Assembly (NCBI RefSeq): GCF_030272615.1
Contig: NC_081413.1
Location: 336,655,302-336,719,301, forward strand
DNA length: 64,000 nt
Source of the DNA: Cryptomeria japonica
Taxonomy: Eukaryota > Streptophyta > Pinopsida > Cupressales > Cupressaceae
Reading direction: 5' to 3'
Part shown: positions 23,413 through 34,081 of the stretch, one piece after another
How the letters are laid out: every line of letters begins with the position of its first letter
Numbering within the stretch: position 1 is the first letter of the stretch
Made by a program: the position numbers and the translations under genes
The notes under the pieces: generated by a model
Told to the model about the DNA's origin: nothing
Database searches by the model: none
What the model saw: only the letters and a program-made list of their open reading frames with translations

Positions 23413-26400
23413 CTAATTGAGTAAGGATTTCATTTCACTTGCAATCTCCTTTTCACCATAACTAGTGATGATGTTTTCTGATTGGCAAGCCAGGTTGGCT
23501 GCCAAATCAGCACAAGAGTTGGCCTCCCTATAAACATGTGTAAAAACACACATTTCAAACTCTTCGCTAATTTTCCTTGTTGCTTTAATAGCATTACTAA
23601 TCGACCATGATGGCGGGAATTTCATATTTAAACAGTTGATAATGTTTAAGGAGTCTCCTTCACACCAAACTTTAGTGCATTTGGCTTCTTTGGCAAGGAT
23701 AATCCCATGATAAGCCGCCATGGCTTCGGCAACATGGTTGGTCTATTTTCCTATAGGAATACATTTTATGATTTTACATATTCCCCATTCATCCCTTAGG
23801 ACCACTCCACATCCTGCAACCCCCGGCTTTCCCTTAGAGGCCCCATCAAAATTGATTTTCATCCATCCCCTAGGTGGGCTAGTCCATATCACTCCCTCTC
23901 TAGGGTTACTCTGGATATTCTCTTGAGCTTTTAATCTCCATTTTTTATAGACAAGTTGATCCTCCTTAGTGTTAGGATTATCAATACCACCTATAATATT
24001 CATATTTTCCACTATGCTTCTTCTTAATTTTTCAAACACAATGTTAGCCTTAGTGTACTTTTCTCTAAAAATCCTACCATTTCTCTCTTTCCATATACCC
24101 CAACACATCTGTGGTAAAACAATTCTCCATAGCAAGGTAGTTGTTCTATTTTTTGAAGGATGATGCCATGACTTGAAAATCTCTTGAATCGAGTTGGGGA
24201 AGCTCCAACTGATATTGAATTGCTCTAGACAACTTCCCCAAACATCAGCTGAGAAGGGGCAATGAAAGAGCATATGATTTCTGTCTCCTCATTTTGCTTA
24301 CAGAGTGTACAAAAACTTGGTATACTGATACCTCTTTTTCTTATATTCTCTATTGTTAGAAATTTGTCTTGGAGGGCTATCCAAAAGAAAATGTTGGTCT
24401 TGGGGGTTAGGCCTTTCACCCATGCTTTAGCCTAGCAAGGACTTTCCATGTTATTGTATTGTTGATGATAAAGAGATGCCACTATAAAATTACCACTAGC
24501 AGTGAGTTTCCAAATTAACTGGTCTTCTTCTTCAATCCTCACCATTGAGTTCATGACTTTGTTCAAACTACCCAAAGACTAATCCACTTGAGATAAGTCT
24601 TTCCACTGTCCATCTTTCCAATAATCCTCCACCTTGGTTCCAAATCTTTCCTTGCATTGGTTCTGATATCTGTTCCACTCAAGGTTTTCATTTAAAGGGG
24701 TCTCCATAAGCCAAGCATCCTCCTAGAACTAAATAAGATTCCCTTTCCCCAACTTCCATTTTGTACCTTTGATAATTAAGTCTCTAGTCCTAGAGATATT
24801 TTTCCAAATATTGGATCCAATTGGGATAATCTCCACTTTGAGGAAACTTTGAAAATTGGACATTGGCTTTTATATTTGTTGTCCCATATTTTTTTCCACT
24901 CTCCTTGATTTCTATATCCTCTCCAAATCTGCTTAGCCATAAGGTATTCATTTATGTCTCTTATTCTTCTAAGGCCCAAACCACCTTTATTCATAGGCTT
25001 ACAGGCCTTCTCCCAAGCAATTAAGTTCATTCTCTTCTTCTCCTCAACCCATGTCCATAAAAAGGATGTCTGTATTTTTTTAATGGCCTCAGCATACTTA
25101 GTAGGAATCCTGAACAGACTGATAGCATAGAGAGGGATACTTTGAAGAGTGGTTTTTAGCATTTGAACCTTACCTGCTTGACTAAGTAGAGCTCCCTTCC
25201 ATCCAGACAGCTTTTTATGGAATTTATCCACCAAGGCTCCCCAAAAGGTATCCGAAGGATCCTGACCTAGAGGGAGCCCCAAATAGGAGGCAAGCAAGCT
25301 ACCAATTTGGCCACCCAGAATGTTACTAATTTTAATCCTCCTTCTCTCCGAGGTGTTGATAAAATAAACAAAGCTTTTAGACTAGTTTATAAGCTGACCA
25401 ATAGCCTCTCCATAGATATCCAAAGATTTTTTTAGTCTTAGCGTCCTTCACAGTGGCTTTTCCCATTATTATAGAATCATCAACAAACTACTGATGAGAG
25501 CATATTTGATCTGCCGAAGAAGGTTTCAAACCACAAAACTCCCTTTTCTCAACCAACTTTCCAATACATCTCCCCAAACATTCCGCCATGATGATAAAGA
25601 TCACTGGAGATAGGGGGTCCCCTTGCCTGAGACCTCTTGAGGCTTTAAAGAAAGGAGAGGGGGAGCCATTCATTAGCACAAAGAAAGTGGCCAAAGAAAC
25701 AAGTTGCCTGATAAGTCCAACACTCCTAGGATTAAAACCAAAAGTTGAAAGGACATCCATCATAAAATCCCAGTCCACTCTATCATAGGCTTTAGAGAGG
25801 TCAAGCTTCAGAAAAAAACCTTCATTTTTAGAAAAGGCCAGAGAATGGATATTTTCATGAATAGAGATGATAGAGTCCAAAATTTGCCTCCCCGGGACAA
25901 AACCACTTTGTTGAGGCAAGATAATGGAAGGAAGCAATTTGAGAATTCTAGAGGTAAGAACCTTAGAGATAATCTTGTAGAGAGAGTTGCATAAGCTTAT
26001 AGGTCTGAAAAGATCCATTGAATCAACCCCCATCTTTTTGGGTATAAGAGCTATAAAAGTACCATTAACTTCTTTCAAAAGTTTTCTAGCACCAAAAAAC
26101 TCTTTCACAGCTCTTGTAACATCATCTCCAATAATATGCCAGTATATTTGGAAGAAGAACATGGGAAAGCCATCCGGACCTTGGGCTTTGCTGCCTTCAA
26201 AGGACTTAACAGCTGTCAGAATTTCATCATGGCAGGGAATGGCAGTTAAACGGTTATTGTGCTCTTCCCCTAGAGTGTTAGGTATATTGTCAAGAAGTTC
26301 CCTTTGGGCCTGTTTATTCAGATTCTGATCCTTAGCAAGTAGATTAGAGAAAAAATCCATTGCAGTCTTGCTCATGGAATCATCATCTTCAACACATCTG

Positions 26401-27552
26401 CCATTCACTTTAATCTGTACAATTCTATTTATATCCTTATGTCTAAGTGTGGACATATGGAAGTATTTAGTGTTCCTATCCCCCTCCCTTAGCCAGACAT
26501 TTCTTGATCTTTATTTCTAGTAGGTTTCCTCTTTAGCTATTATTTCATGATATCTCATCAGAATAGCATTTTCAGTATTTCTAGACGTATAGGTATAACC
26601 ATTGTTTGTATCTCATCCTGGATCTCCTTGAGTTCTAAGAGGGTAGATGCTTTTGAGGTAAAGATATTCCCAAAGCAGTCCTTATTCCACTTCTTGACAT
26701 TATCTTTAACATTCTTCAGCTTTTTGACCACTTTATACATGGCATTGCCTTCAATACTGACCTACCACCAGTCCTTAATCTTACTTTCTAGATCCGGGTG
26801 TCTAGTCCACATTTTTTCAAATCAATAAGGGAAGTGTCTCCTTCTATTTTTTACTTCAGCCGTTAGGGTTATAGGGTAATGATCTGATCCTGCCCCTATG
26901 TGAGATGATAAAGAAAATTCATGAAGATTAAACCAATCTAAGGAAAGCAGAGCTCTATCCAGTCTGACCTGAATCAAATTCTCACCACTTCTTCGATTAG
27001 TCTAGGTGTATTTGACTCCTTGCAACTCCAGATCATGAATGCCATTATTATTTATAAAGTCCATTAGGTCCAATTTGCTATCCAGATTAGCATGACTCCC
27101 TCCATTTTTCTCATTCTCCTTCAGGGGAGTGTTGAAATCTCCCATAATTATCCAGTATCCTCAACAAATCTTCTTCTTAGCCCAGTGAGATATCACCACA
27201 TCTCACTACGACCGGTCTTCGTGTTAGGAGCATAAACATTTGTTAGGACCCACGTAGTGCAACTCTTAATGTGCCTAAATCTAATACAGGCCAGGTTGTT
27301 GTCCTGAATTAACACCTCTCCTTCTATATTGTTTTTGTTCCAGAATGTAACAATTCCTCCCGAGGCACCTTCTGAACTACCTCCACTGACTCCTCCATTT
27401 TTGAAAATATTCAAACTTTCAACTTTATCTTTCACCATCTTAGTTTCTTGAATCAAAAAAATGTCAAGGTTTTTGTCTCTAATCATATTTATAACTAAAT
27501 TATGTTTATGAGGACTATTAAGTCCCCTAATATTCCAGGAGATGATTTTCAT
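23413..27552 (-). pseudogene. LINE-1 ORF2: endonuclease, reverse transcriptase, RNase H
   Basis: It starts at MKIISWNIRGLNSPHK (ATG at 27552), the N-terminus of the APE-type endonuclease, with IQETK and NVYAPN following. Downstream the endonuclease is broken by stops and indels to about 26460. The reverse transcriptase (26456-25440) keeps RPISLCNSLYKIISK, QQSGFVPGRQI, KLDLSKAYDRVDW and GLRQGDPLSP. The catalytic FVDD at about 25475 follows a TAG at 25485-25487 where Gln is expected. A zf-RVT region (24225-24419) and RNase H (about 23900-23413: NFDGAS, VAEAMAA, EGDS, NSCADLA) complete the plant L1 architecture. A further TAG at about 23740 interrupts RNase H. The product would copy LINE RNA by target-primed reverse transcription, but this copy is dead. 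Confidence 0.9.
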
Positions 27553-29246
27553 GGATTTTTTAGAAATACCTGCCTCAAAGATGGTTCTTTGGGCACCATC
27601 TGCTAAATTCCTGCTTGTTTCCAATGTTCTTTTTTTGGCATTTGAGTGTCTTCCTGGAGAAGTGTGTTGCGCTCCCACATCACCAAGCCTGCTTCTGGTG
27701 TTTCTAGTCAGTGTGCTATTTACTGGGTTATTATTACTCTTTTTCTTTTTCTTGTTCTTTCTTTTATCCTCTGCAACTTCTTCATCCCCCTGCTTTGATT
27801 CATTCTTCCCCAGTGCCTTTTTTATGTCCTCTTCATCTCCCCATTTTGGATCTTGTTCCTCTGAATTGGCCAGCTTTCCCTTTACTGGGGTGGTTAATGA
27901 GATTTCCGATAGCCCTTGACCCAAAATGGTATCAGGTTGGGCTTCTTGGAACCAGTCTATTTCTTTATCTTGATCTTGAGATTTTGAGACAAGGTTGAAG
28001 TTATCTCCTTCCTCTTTATTATCTGTGGGATGTTTATCTATTCTCTCTACCTCTGTCTTGTCCTCTTTCTGATCCTCTTGCTGAGTGTTGTCTTTTTCTT
28101 TGTGTTCAACACCCTGTTCCAACATCTGAATCTTTGGTTCATTACCCACTTCACTAGTGATTTCTTCCTCCACCCTTACTATTTGGGACTGCTTCTCCTG
28201 ATTAGGGTCATTGGAATCCTAAACTTTTAGTGGCTTGTCCACTTTTTTCCAAACCTTAGTTTGGGTATGGGGTTTATCTTCTTTAGATGGACATTTTTTT
28301 TCCCAGTGTCCGACTTTTTTACAATGATAACAGGCGAAGGGGATTGTTTCATAAACAATGTTCTGCTTCCACTTCCCTAGTTTTTATTCTATCTCTATTT
28401 CCTCTAGCAAGTTCATGTCAGGTCCAACTCCAACACAAATCCTTGCATAGATCAGCCTTCTTCTAGAAGCTATTATCTGATCAATGGCGATTAGCTCCCC
28501 AAAGGTATTGGCAATTCCTGCAAAAATGTCTTCCTCCCAGAATTCCATTGGGAGCCTAGGGAGTTTGACCCACACCGGGACTTGGGCCAAAAAATTCTTT
28601 CCTTTCGCTACATTAGGGTACCACTTCTAGATGTACATGATGTATTTGCCTATTGCCCAAGACCCACTACAAAGAATGTTTCTTCTATGCTCATCACAAG
28701 AAAAGGAGAAGGATAGACAACCTTGTTCATTGCTACCACATCTACCTGACCTTTCAGGTTCCACTTTCTTTTTACAAATCTACGAACTATTTCTATGTTA
28801 GGTCTAGATCCAAAGAAATAAGCAATCAAAGTGTTTTCCATTCTAGTGATGTTTTGATCAATGATTTGGTCAGGAACAATGATAGCAAACTTGCCCTGAG
28901 ACACATTCGATGAGTTTTTAAAAGGAGGTGATGAGGACTTACCTTTGGGCTTGACCCTAAACAACGAGGACCACTTACGTGTCTATCCATTGGGTCCCCC
29001 TTTAGGGTCCATTGACAAAAGAACCTTTTCCAGATGATCTTTACCTTCCACCGTGTTCTCTGAAATGCAAGTCGTTTTCTGTCCTTGGGCTCCTTCCGAG
29101 TTGTCGTCTTCTATTTTTGAAGTTTGAACCTGCCCTTTCCCACTCTCTAGTGCTAATTGCTCTTCACGTGGTGTTGATGCTCCCCTTGGGTCCCCCAAGT
29201 TCATGAGATCATCAGGGTCCTTACCATTTGAACCTTCTCCTTCCAT
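27553..29246 (-). pseudogene. LINE-1 ORF1: DUF4283 and zinc-knuckle protein
   Basis: ATG at 29246, about 130 nt from the LINE 5' end. An acidic N-terminus (29246-28983) leads into the DUF4283 nucleic-acid-binding domain (28964-28384: TRMENTLIAYFFGSRPNIE, VPVWVKLPRLPMEFW). An intact zinc knuckle follows at about 28290-28335 (CYHCKKVGHWEKKC, fitting C-x2-C-x4-H-x4-C). A long Lys/Glu-rich linker (28173-27553) then reads without a stop into the endonuclease ATG at 27552 in the same frame. Stops occur near 28980, 28650, 28384 and 28210. In LINEs this protein packages the RNA. Confidence 0.82.
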
Positions 29247-29389
29247 AGGAATCTTTGAATCATTTGCCGCATGCTATCCTGATGCCGATCTAGAATTCCC
29301 ACTCGAATTTGAATCCTAGAACCGTGTTGAACACTATATTCGAAATAAAATAAAAAATCTTCCCATAGGCGTGAAAAACTAAAAGATCA

Positions 29390-29965
29390 TCGGCCAAAAT
29401 ATCATGTCGAGCATCTCGAAAGGAGTTTCACCGAAAGAATACTTTCATCGAAATGGAACATGACGTGTAAAACACTAAGTAAGACATCTTCGGCAGAATA
29501 TCTCTTTCGATAAATAAAAGAAGCCGCTCATCGATACTCCAGTTTCATCGAAAAGTGAAAAGAAAAAAGCAAAAGGTGAAGTCGAGGAAATACAACTGCC
29601 AAAGAAACTTAAAAACCATTCATCGAAAAGCAAATCTCATCGATGACATTATATCGAACAAAAACAGAGGGGTTTTATAGATAAAAAGGACATCAAAGAA
29701 AAAAGGCTTTCGGAGGGCTTGCATGAACTTTCACCGAAGAACAGAACTCATCGAAATATGATTTCGATGAAACCCACGAATGACTCATCGAAAGAAAGTT
29801 CATCGAAGAAAAGATGATTTCGAGGAGACTAGAAAATGGTTTTTTGACATAGGCCATTCGTCGATAAGGTGATATCGATGAAAGTGATCTTTCGATGAAA
29901 GATCAAAGTATTCAGCTGAAGACAAGGGTTTCATCAAAAACTCGATTCACGATCATTTCAGTTGA
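29390..29965 (+). promoter_or_regulatory. Dense TCATCGAAA/TTTCGATGA motif array in the U3 region
   Basis: About twenty copies of TCATCGAA, ATCGAT, TTTCGATGA and CACCGAAAG-type words occur in both orientations within 600 bp. They lie directly upstream of the TATA box. The same array is kept in the other LTR (40555-41135) with scattered changes. Position and density suggest an enhancer or a binding array; the binding protein is unknown. Confidence 0.55.
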
Positions 29966-30046
29966 ACAGTACTTCCCGCGAAGGAGTTAAAAGCCCAAGT
30001 GGAGAATGTCACATCTGCAATTAAGTTTAAACATTTGAATAGCCAT

Positions 30047-30052
30047 TATAAA
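30047..30052 (+). promoter_or_regulatory. LTR TATA box
   Basis: TATAAA in the context AGCCATTATAAACGCAG, 191 bp before the first LTR ORF. The other LTR has the same at 41212-41217. It is the best candidate for the element promoter, which puts both LTR ORFs in the transcribed part (R/U5). Confidence 0.6.
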
Positions 30053-30206
30053 CGCAGAGATATTAACTGTGCACAAGTTGCCCATGCAATTACAGCTAAA
30101 TTGATCGAATTTTCATAAGAACCAGATTGATGCCAAAAGACAAAAAATTACAGAGAGTTTGCTAAAGTTCGTAAGCGACAATCAGAAGAGCTCGACAACT
30201 CTCCAA

Positions 30207-30212
30207 GTAAGT
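30207..30212 (+). promoter_or_regulatory. Possible splice donor in the LTR leader
   Basis: CCAAGTAAGTGTG lies 31 bp before the ORFa start codon and is identical in the other LTR (41372-41377). A candidate acceptor (TTTATCCCACTTAG) ends at 34043, just before the gag ATG. Splicing would remove the LTR ORFs and bring gag near the cap. This is predicted only. Confidence 0.3.
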
Positions 30213-30237
30213 GTGATTTCTCGTACTAATTGAAATT

Positions 30238-31782
30238 ATGGAACCTTCTTCTTCTTCTAAAAAAAGTAGGAAAGGGAAAGAATTAAACCCTGAAGAGAAG
30301 CCCAAACGACAGAAAAAGGAGGGTAGAGCTTTGATTCAGGATTTGCTAGACCAGTGCCCAACATCCAGTGTGAGGTCCAAAAAGATCAAGAGTGAAGAAG
30401 AAGGGTTGGAAGATAGATTTGAACATCTAGGAGACATATGGACTGAAATCAGAGGACATGAGCTGTTCCTATTTAGTTACAAGAGAAGGGATGCTCCTGA
30501 GCCCATAAGTAACCTGTGGAAGAAAAACTTAGGGAAATTGGTAGTCCCGAATGTATTTGTGGATGTTGAATTAATGAAAGCTCTCGTAGATTGCTATGAT
30601 CCAACAACCAAAACCATATGCAACTATCGAGGGAATCCCATTCTTTATTGTGGACAAGAAATCAATTTCTAGTCAGACGATTTTAGCATCAGAGCTTATG
30701 ATAAGAATGGTTTGAAGAAACCAGTTCAGTTGTGGGTTTCTGCATGGGATCAAAGATTCATAAATAACCAATATTGGTACTTTCAGGAATATTTTGTGAA
30801 ACCTCTTAGTGCGGCCTTTGGACAACATAGAGATTATACTCTATCTCCTGAAATTAAGAGATTCCTCAGGCCAAAAGACTTCTCTCCAGAGTCTCAGATT
30901 GATCACAACTGGGGTGACTGGTATTACCACCTTAATCATACAGAAATCAGGGTATTTGGGTATGAAGGAAAGCCATACATGCTTCCAATTACAGTACCAA
31001 ATAGGGTGGCTAGCCTAGAGATTGTGAGACAATTATCTACTGTCAGTGCCAAACATCTTACGGATTTTGGTAAACAATCCATTGTGCCAGGGTTATTGGT
31101 GTTTTCTGATTTTATTGTTAAAAGTTCCAAAAGCTATCATTTACTTCAAAATAAATTAGATTATTATGGCATGACTCTGGGTGATCCTAGAGAGAACTTT
31201 GATCCTGAGGGATATATAAGAGCTGCAAGGGCGTCACAGAAACTAAAAGTCGGAATACATGTGGCTAAAATGCCAGACGATTTAATTAAGAACCTTGAAA
31301 GGGAAGAGGCCAGGGTTTTTAGAGAAAGAAGCGAAATGACTTGGGAAGCCTTCAAATGGAAAAGAGCAAGGGGGATGGTAGATGGATACCTACTTGGAAA
31401 CCTCCAAGATCCTTTGGAGATAGCCAAAAAACTATTTCAACATGAGGTAGAGATTATGCACAGAGTCCCCCAACAGTTCCTTCATTTTATCAACACTGAA
31501 AAGGATAGTCAACCATTGGCTCACATGTCACCAAAATCAGCTGCTAGTAGCATCCCTGCTGACTCCCCTAGAGAAGATTATCCCCCTGGTTTTGAAGCAG
31601 AGGTAGATGTGGATACTGGTGAATTTAATATTAGAGATGCAGCTAATATAAGAATGATAGAACATGAAGACTTCATTGCTTATGACGGATTCGCTTCTTC
31701 AAGAGAATTCCTTTCATTCTTGTACCAATACAAAGGGGCTCATGTGAAACGAAGCATGGCTGGGAGACCAGAAGAAGAATAG
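30238..31782 (+). pseudogene. LTR-encoded ORFa, 5' LTR copy (internally deleted)
   Basis: ATG at 30238, giving MEPSSSSKKSRKGKE and a basic N-terminus. The body contains FLFSYKRRDAPEPISNLWKK, then the 444-bp deletion after YRGNP, then ILYCGQEINF, VQLWVSAWDQRFI and YMLPITVPNRVASLE. TAG at 30670 replaces a Trp codon present in the other LTR. TAG at 31780-31782 is shared by both LTRs and ends the frame, followed at once by the ATG of ORFb. The deletion is a multiple of three, so the frame is kept. I do not recognise the family. The region around FVDVELMKALVDCYD in the intact copy loosely recalls mobile-domain proteins, which is a weak guess. Confidence 0.75.
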
Positions 31783-32937
31783 ATGAAAAGGCTACAGGAT
31801 GAGATAGATACCCTCATGAAAGATATGACCCCTGAGAAAGGGAGGAAAATATTAAAGGAGGTTGGTGTTATCATATTTTCTGGTTGGGACATAAATTCAG
31901 CACTTCTGTTTGATGGATTCTTGAAGAAGCAGGACCTAAATCAACAGGTGTTGCCTCACTAGATAGATAAATTGTTCCTAGGCTCTGGATATGATCCTGA
32001 TCAAAAGGCTCTCCTACAATAGGCATTATATCCGAAAGGAAAAAGACCAATTATTGTGGATATCGAAGAAACCTTTGGGCACCTCCTGATTCATCAGGTT
32101 GGAAAGACTGACCATAGGGTCACTGCAAAATTGAACCTGGATGTAGCGAAATTAAATTTGGATCAAACAGAGTTTTTGGTCAGGGAAAATATTACCTATA
32201 AGGGCTTGTATGAAAAATCTAAAGAGGAGAATCAGAAGTTACAAGCGAAGATATTACAACTTGAGACAGGAACTCCTTTAAGTGAATATGCCTCATATCC
32301 CACAGGACAGAGCTTGGATGATGTTTCTGATGTTCTGTACTGGAAGTATCAAGTGGATATGGCTACCAAATAGGTAAATAATATCCAGCAAAAGATGGAT
32401 AGATTGGTTAATGATATCATTGAGCACCGATTCAACACCATGCTTATACATGTCAAACATTATTGGAGGGTGTACTCTGGAACCATAAAGGCATTAAGAG
32501 AGAATGAAAGGTTAAAAGCACGATTGCATGAGGTGATAAACATTGTTGATGTGATGACACCAGAGGAGAAGGCTGAAGGGACTTCGTATACAGAAGATCA
32601 TGTTAAATTCGAAGATATGCTAAAAGGAGATCTTACAGAATTGGATGATGGGAGCCCTATTGGAATGCCCTCGATTTATAAAGAAGGAGAACTAATGTCT
32701 ATGGAAGATTTGCGGAATGAACTTGTAAGCATCAAGGATCAGGCTCTGTCAAGGTTGGATCGAAGCAAAGACATGGCCCCTACCATCAACCAAATGATAT
32801 TTGAATACCTTTCACATGGAGAAGAATTGAAGAAACAGAGTATTAAGATCAAGACTTTTAAAGAGGATGATTATATTCATCATTTAGGAATTCTTAATCT
32901 CTTTTTACTTAAGTTTGTTAGCAATGTTCAAAATTAA
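31783..32937 (+). pseudogene. LTR-encoded ORFb, 5' LTR copy
   Basis: It starts ATG directly after the ORFa TAG, in the same frame. It shows MKRLQDEIDTLMKDMTPEKG, then heptad-rich stretches (for example LYEKSKEENQKLQAKILQLE), suggesting coiled coils. It is broken by TAG at 31960 (Glu in the other copy), 32020 (Trp) and 32371 (Gln). No known domain is recognised. The stop at 32935-32937 is the same in both LTRs. Confidence 0.75.
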
Positions 32938-32951
32938 CAATTAGTGTTTCG

Positions 32952-33002
32952 AAAAGACATGTCTTTTCATAAATAAATTTTTCTCTCATATATATATGAG
33001 AG
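32952..33002 (+). terminator. AATAAA with two perfect palindromes after ORFb
   Basis: AAAAGACATGTCTTTT (32952-32967) is a perfect 16-bp palindrome. AATAAA (32972-32977) and CTCTCATATATATATGAGAG (32983-33002), a perfect 20-bp palindrome, follow. All are kept in the other LTR (44561-44611). The position 15 bp after the ORFb stop suggests a polyadenylation or RNA-structure role. Confidence 0.45.
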
Positions 33003-33864
33003 AGGTTTTTGTAATATTTTTGGGAGGCGATATGATAGAAACAAGACAGCAATGTATGATAGCCTGTAAGTTTTTTGTTATACAAATTTTGATGGAATAC
33101 ATACTATGATCAGTCGTTTTTCTTTGCGCATGTGTTATGGATTATTTCATTTTATTATTGGCAGTCGCTTGTGATATTATGTAAAGGAGATAAGGTTATT
33201 CATATTCTTTGAGTGAAATCTATGTTGTATGTTATAAGGTTGAAGTAAAAGTTCTGCTTGTGAATTGTAATTGTTGTTTGCAGTCCTTACTTGAATGGTC
33301 CCTTAAAGGTAGGGTTAAATTCATTCGAGCAACTTATGATATAGGCATTCAATTGATCTCATAAGAAATAGTAACTGACAAATCCACAAAGGGGTGGGTT
33401 TAAAAGCTGTCTCACAAGTTCGCATAGTAAGTCCTAAAGAAAATATAAAGACTTTGTATCCCAAACAACAAAGAAGGCACTGGCTATTTATAAATTACAC
33501 TTATCACCATATTCATCATATGTTATTTTAAAGCAATAGGAGTAATTGAGTAGGAAACATAGATCGAATAGCTTCTACAACAACAATCTTGAACTCATCT
33601 GCTATATCTCCATCCTAGGAGCTTATGCCATTCTGAGATAGGAGGAAACCAGATCAAGATACTTAATCTGCTATAAAAGGCACTGGTCATTAAAAACAAC
33701 CGGTGAATAGGTATACCCGCCTAGGTCCTGCAGAGCCTAAAGTGAGAGTGTCAGTAACCAAATAGGTTCACTCTATAAGTTGGCCAAGTCAATTGGAGGG
33801 TTCGATCATAGGAGTTGGCATTTCCTTAGAACCTATCCAATCTGTTGATTTGAGACCCAACAGA

Positions 33865-33882
33865 TTGGTGACTCTGCTGGGG
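33865..33882 (+). other. Primer binding site of the Tat element
   Basis: TTGGTGACTCTGCTGGGG lies two bases after the LTR end. It has the TGG start and GGGG ending of primer sites seen in Tat-type elements. I do not assign the tRNA. A leader of about 200 bp follows to the gag ATG at 34082. Confidence 0.6.
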
Positions 33883-34081
33883 AAGAATTATTAAGACTCT
33901 GCTGTGGGAGAGAACTCAAAAGAAAGAAAAAACTTTCCTTTTAAGAAGAGAGGTGGCGACTCAGAAATAAAAAAAAAAGGGGTGAGGAATATCTATGCAC
34001 AGAATGAGGTCAATCACAAAAGGACAATCTTTATCCCACTTAGATTTCTCTCAATGAAAGAACAAAAACAAAAAAGAATAC

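Larger units (their letters stand above)
29325..33862 (+). mobile_element. 5' LTR of the Tat-lineage element, carrying ORFs
   Basis: It starts TGTTGAACACTATATT and ends GAGACCCAACA. A primer site follows at 33865. The partner LTR is 40490-45471. Flanks are AACCG (29320-29324) and AACCA (45472-45476), a five-base target duplication with one difference. By hand count about 10 of 360 bases differ between the LTRs (30241-30600 against 41406-41765). It is 4,538 bp long, 444 shorter than its partner because of one internal deletion. Contents in order: motif array, TATA box, leader with splice-donor-like site, two ORFs, AATAAA and palindromes, then about 860 bp of tail. Confidence 0.92.

Noticed and set aside
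27542-27998. Plus-strand Phe/Ser-rich frames
   Set aside because: Antisense of the Lys-rich LINE ORF1 linker.
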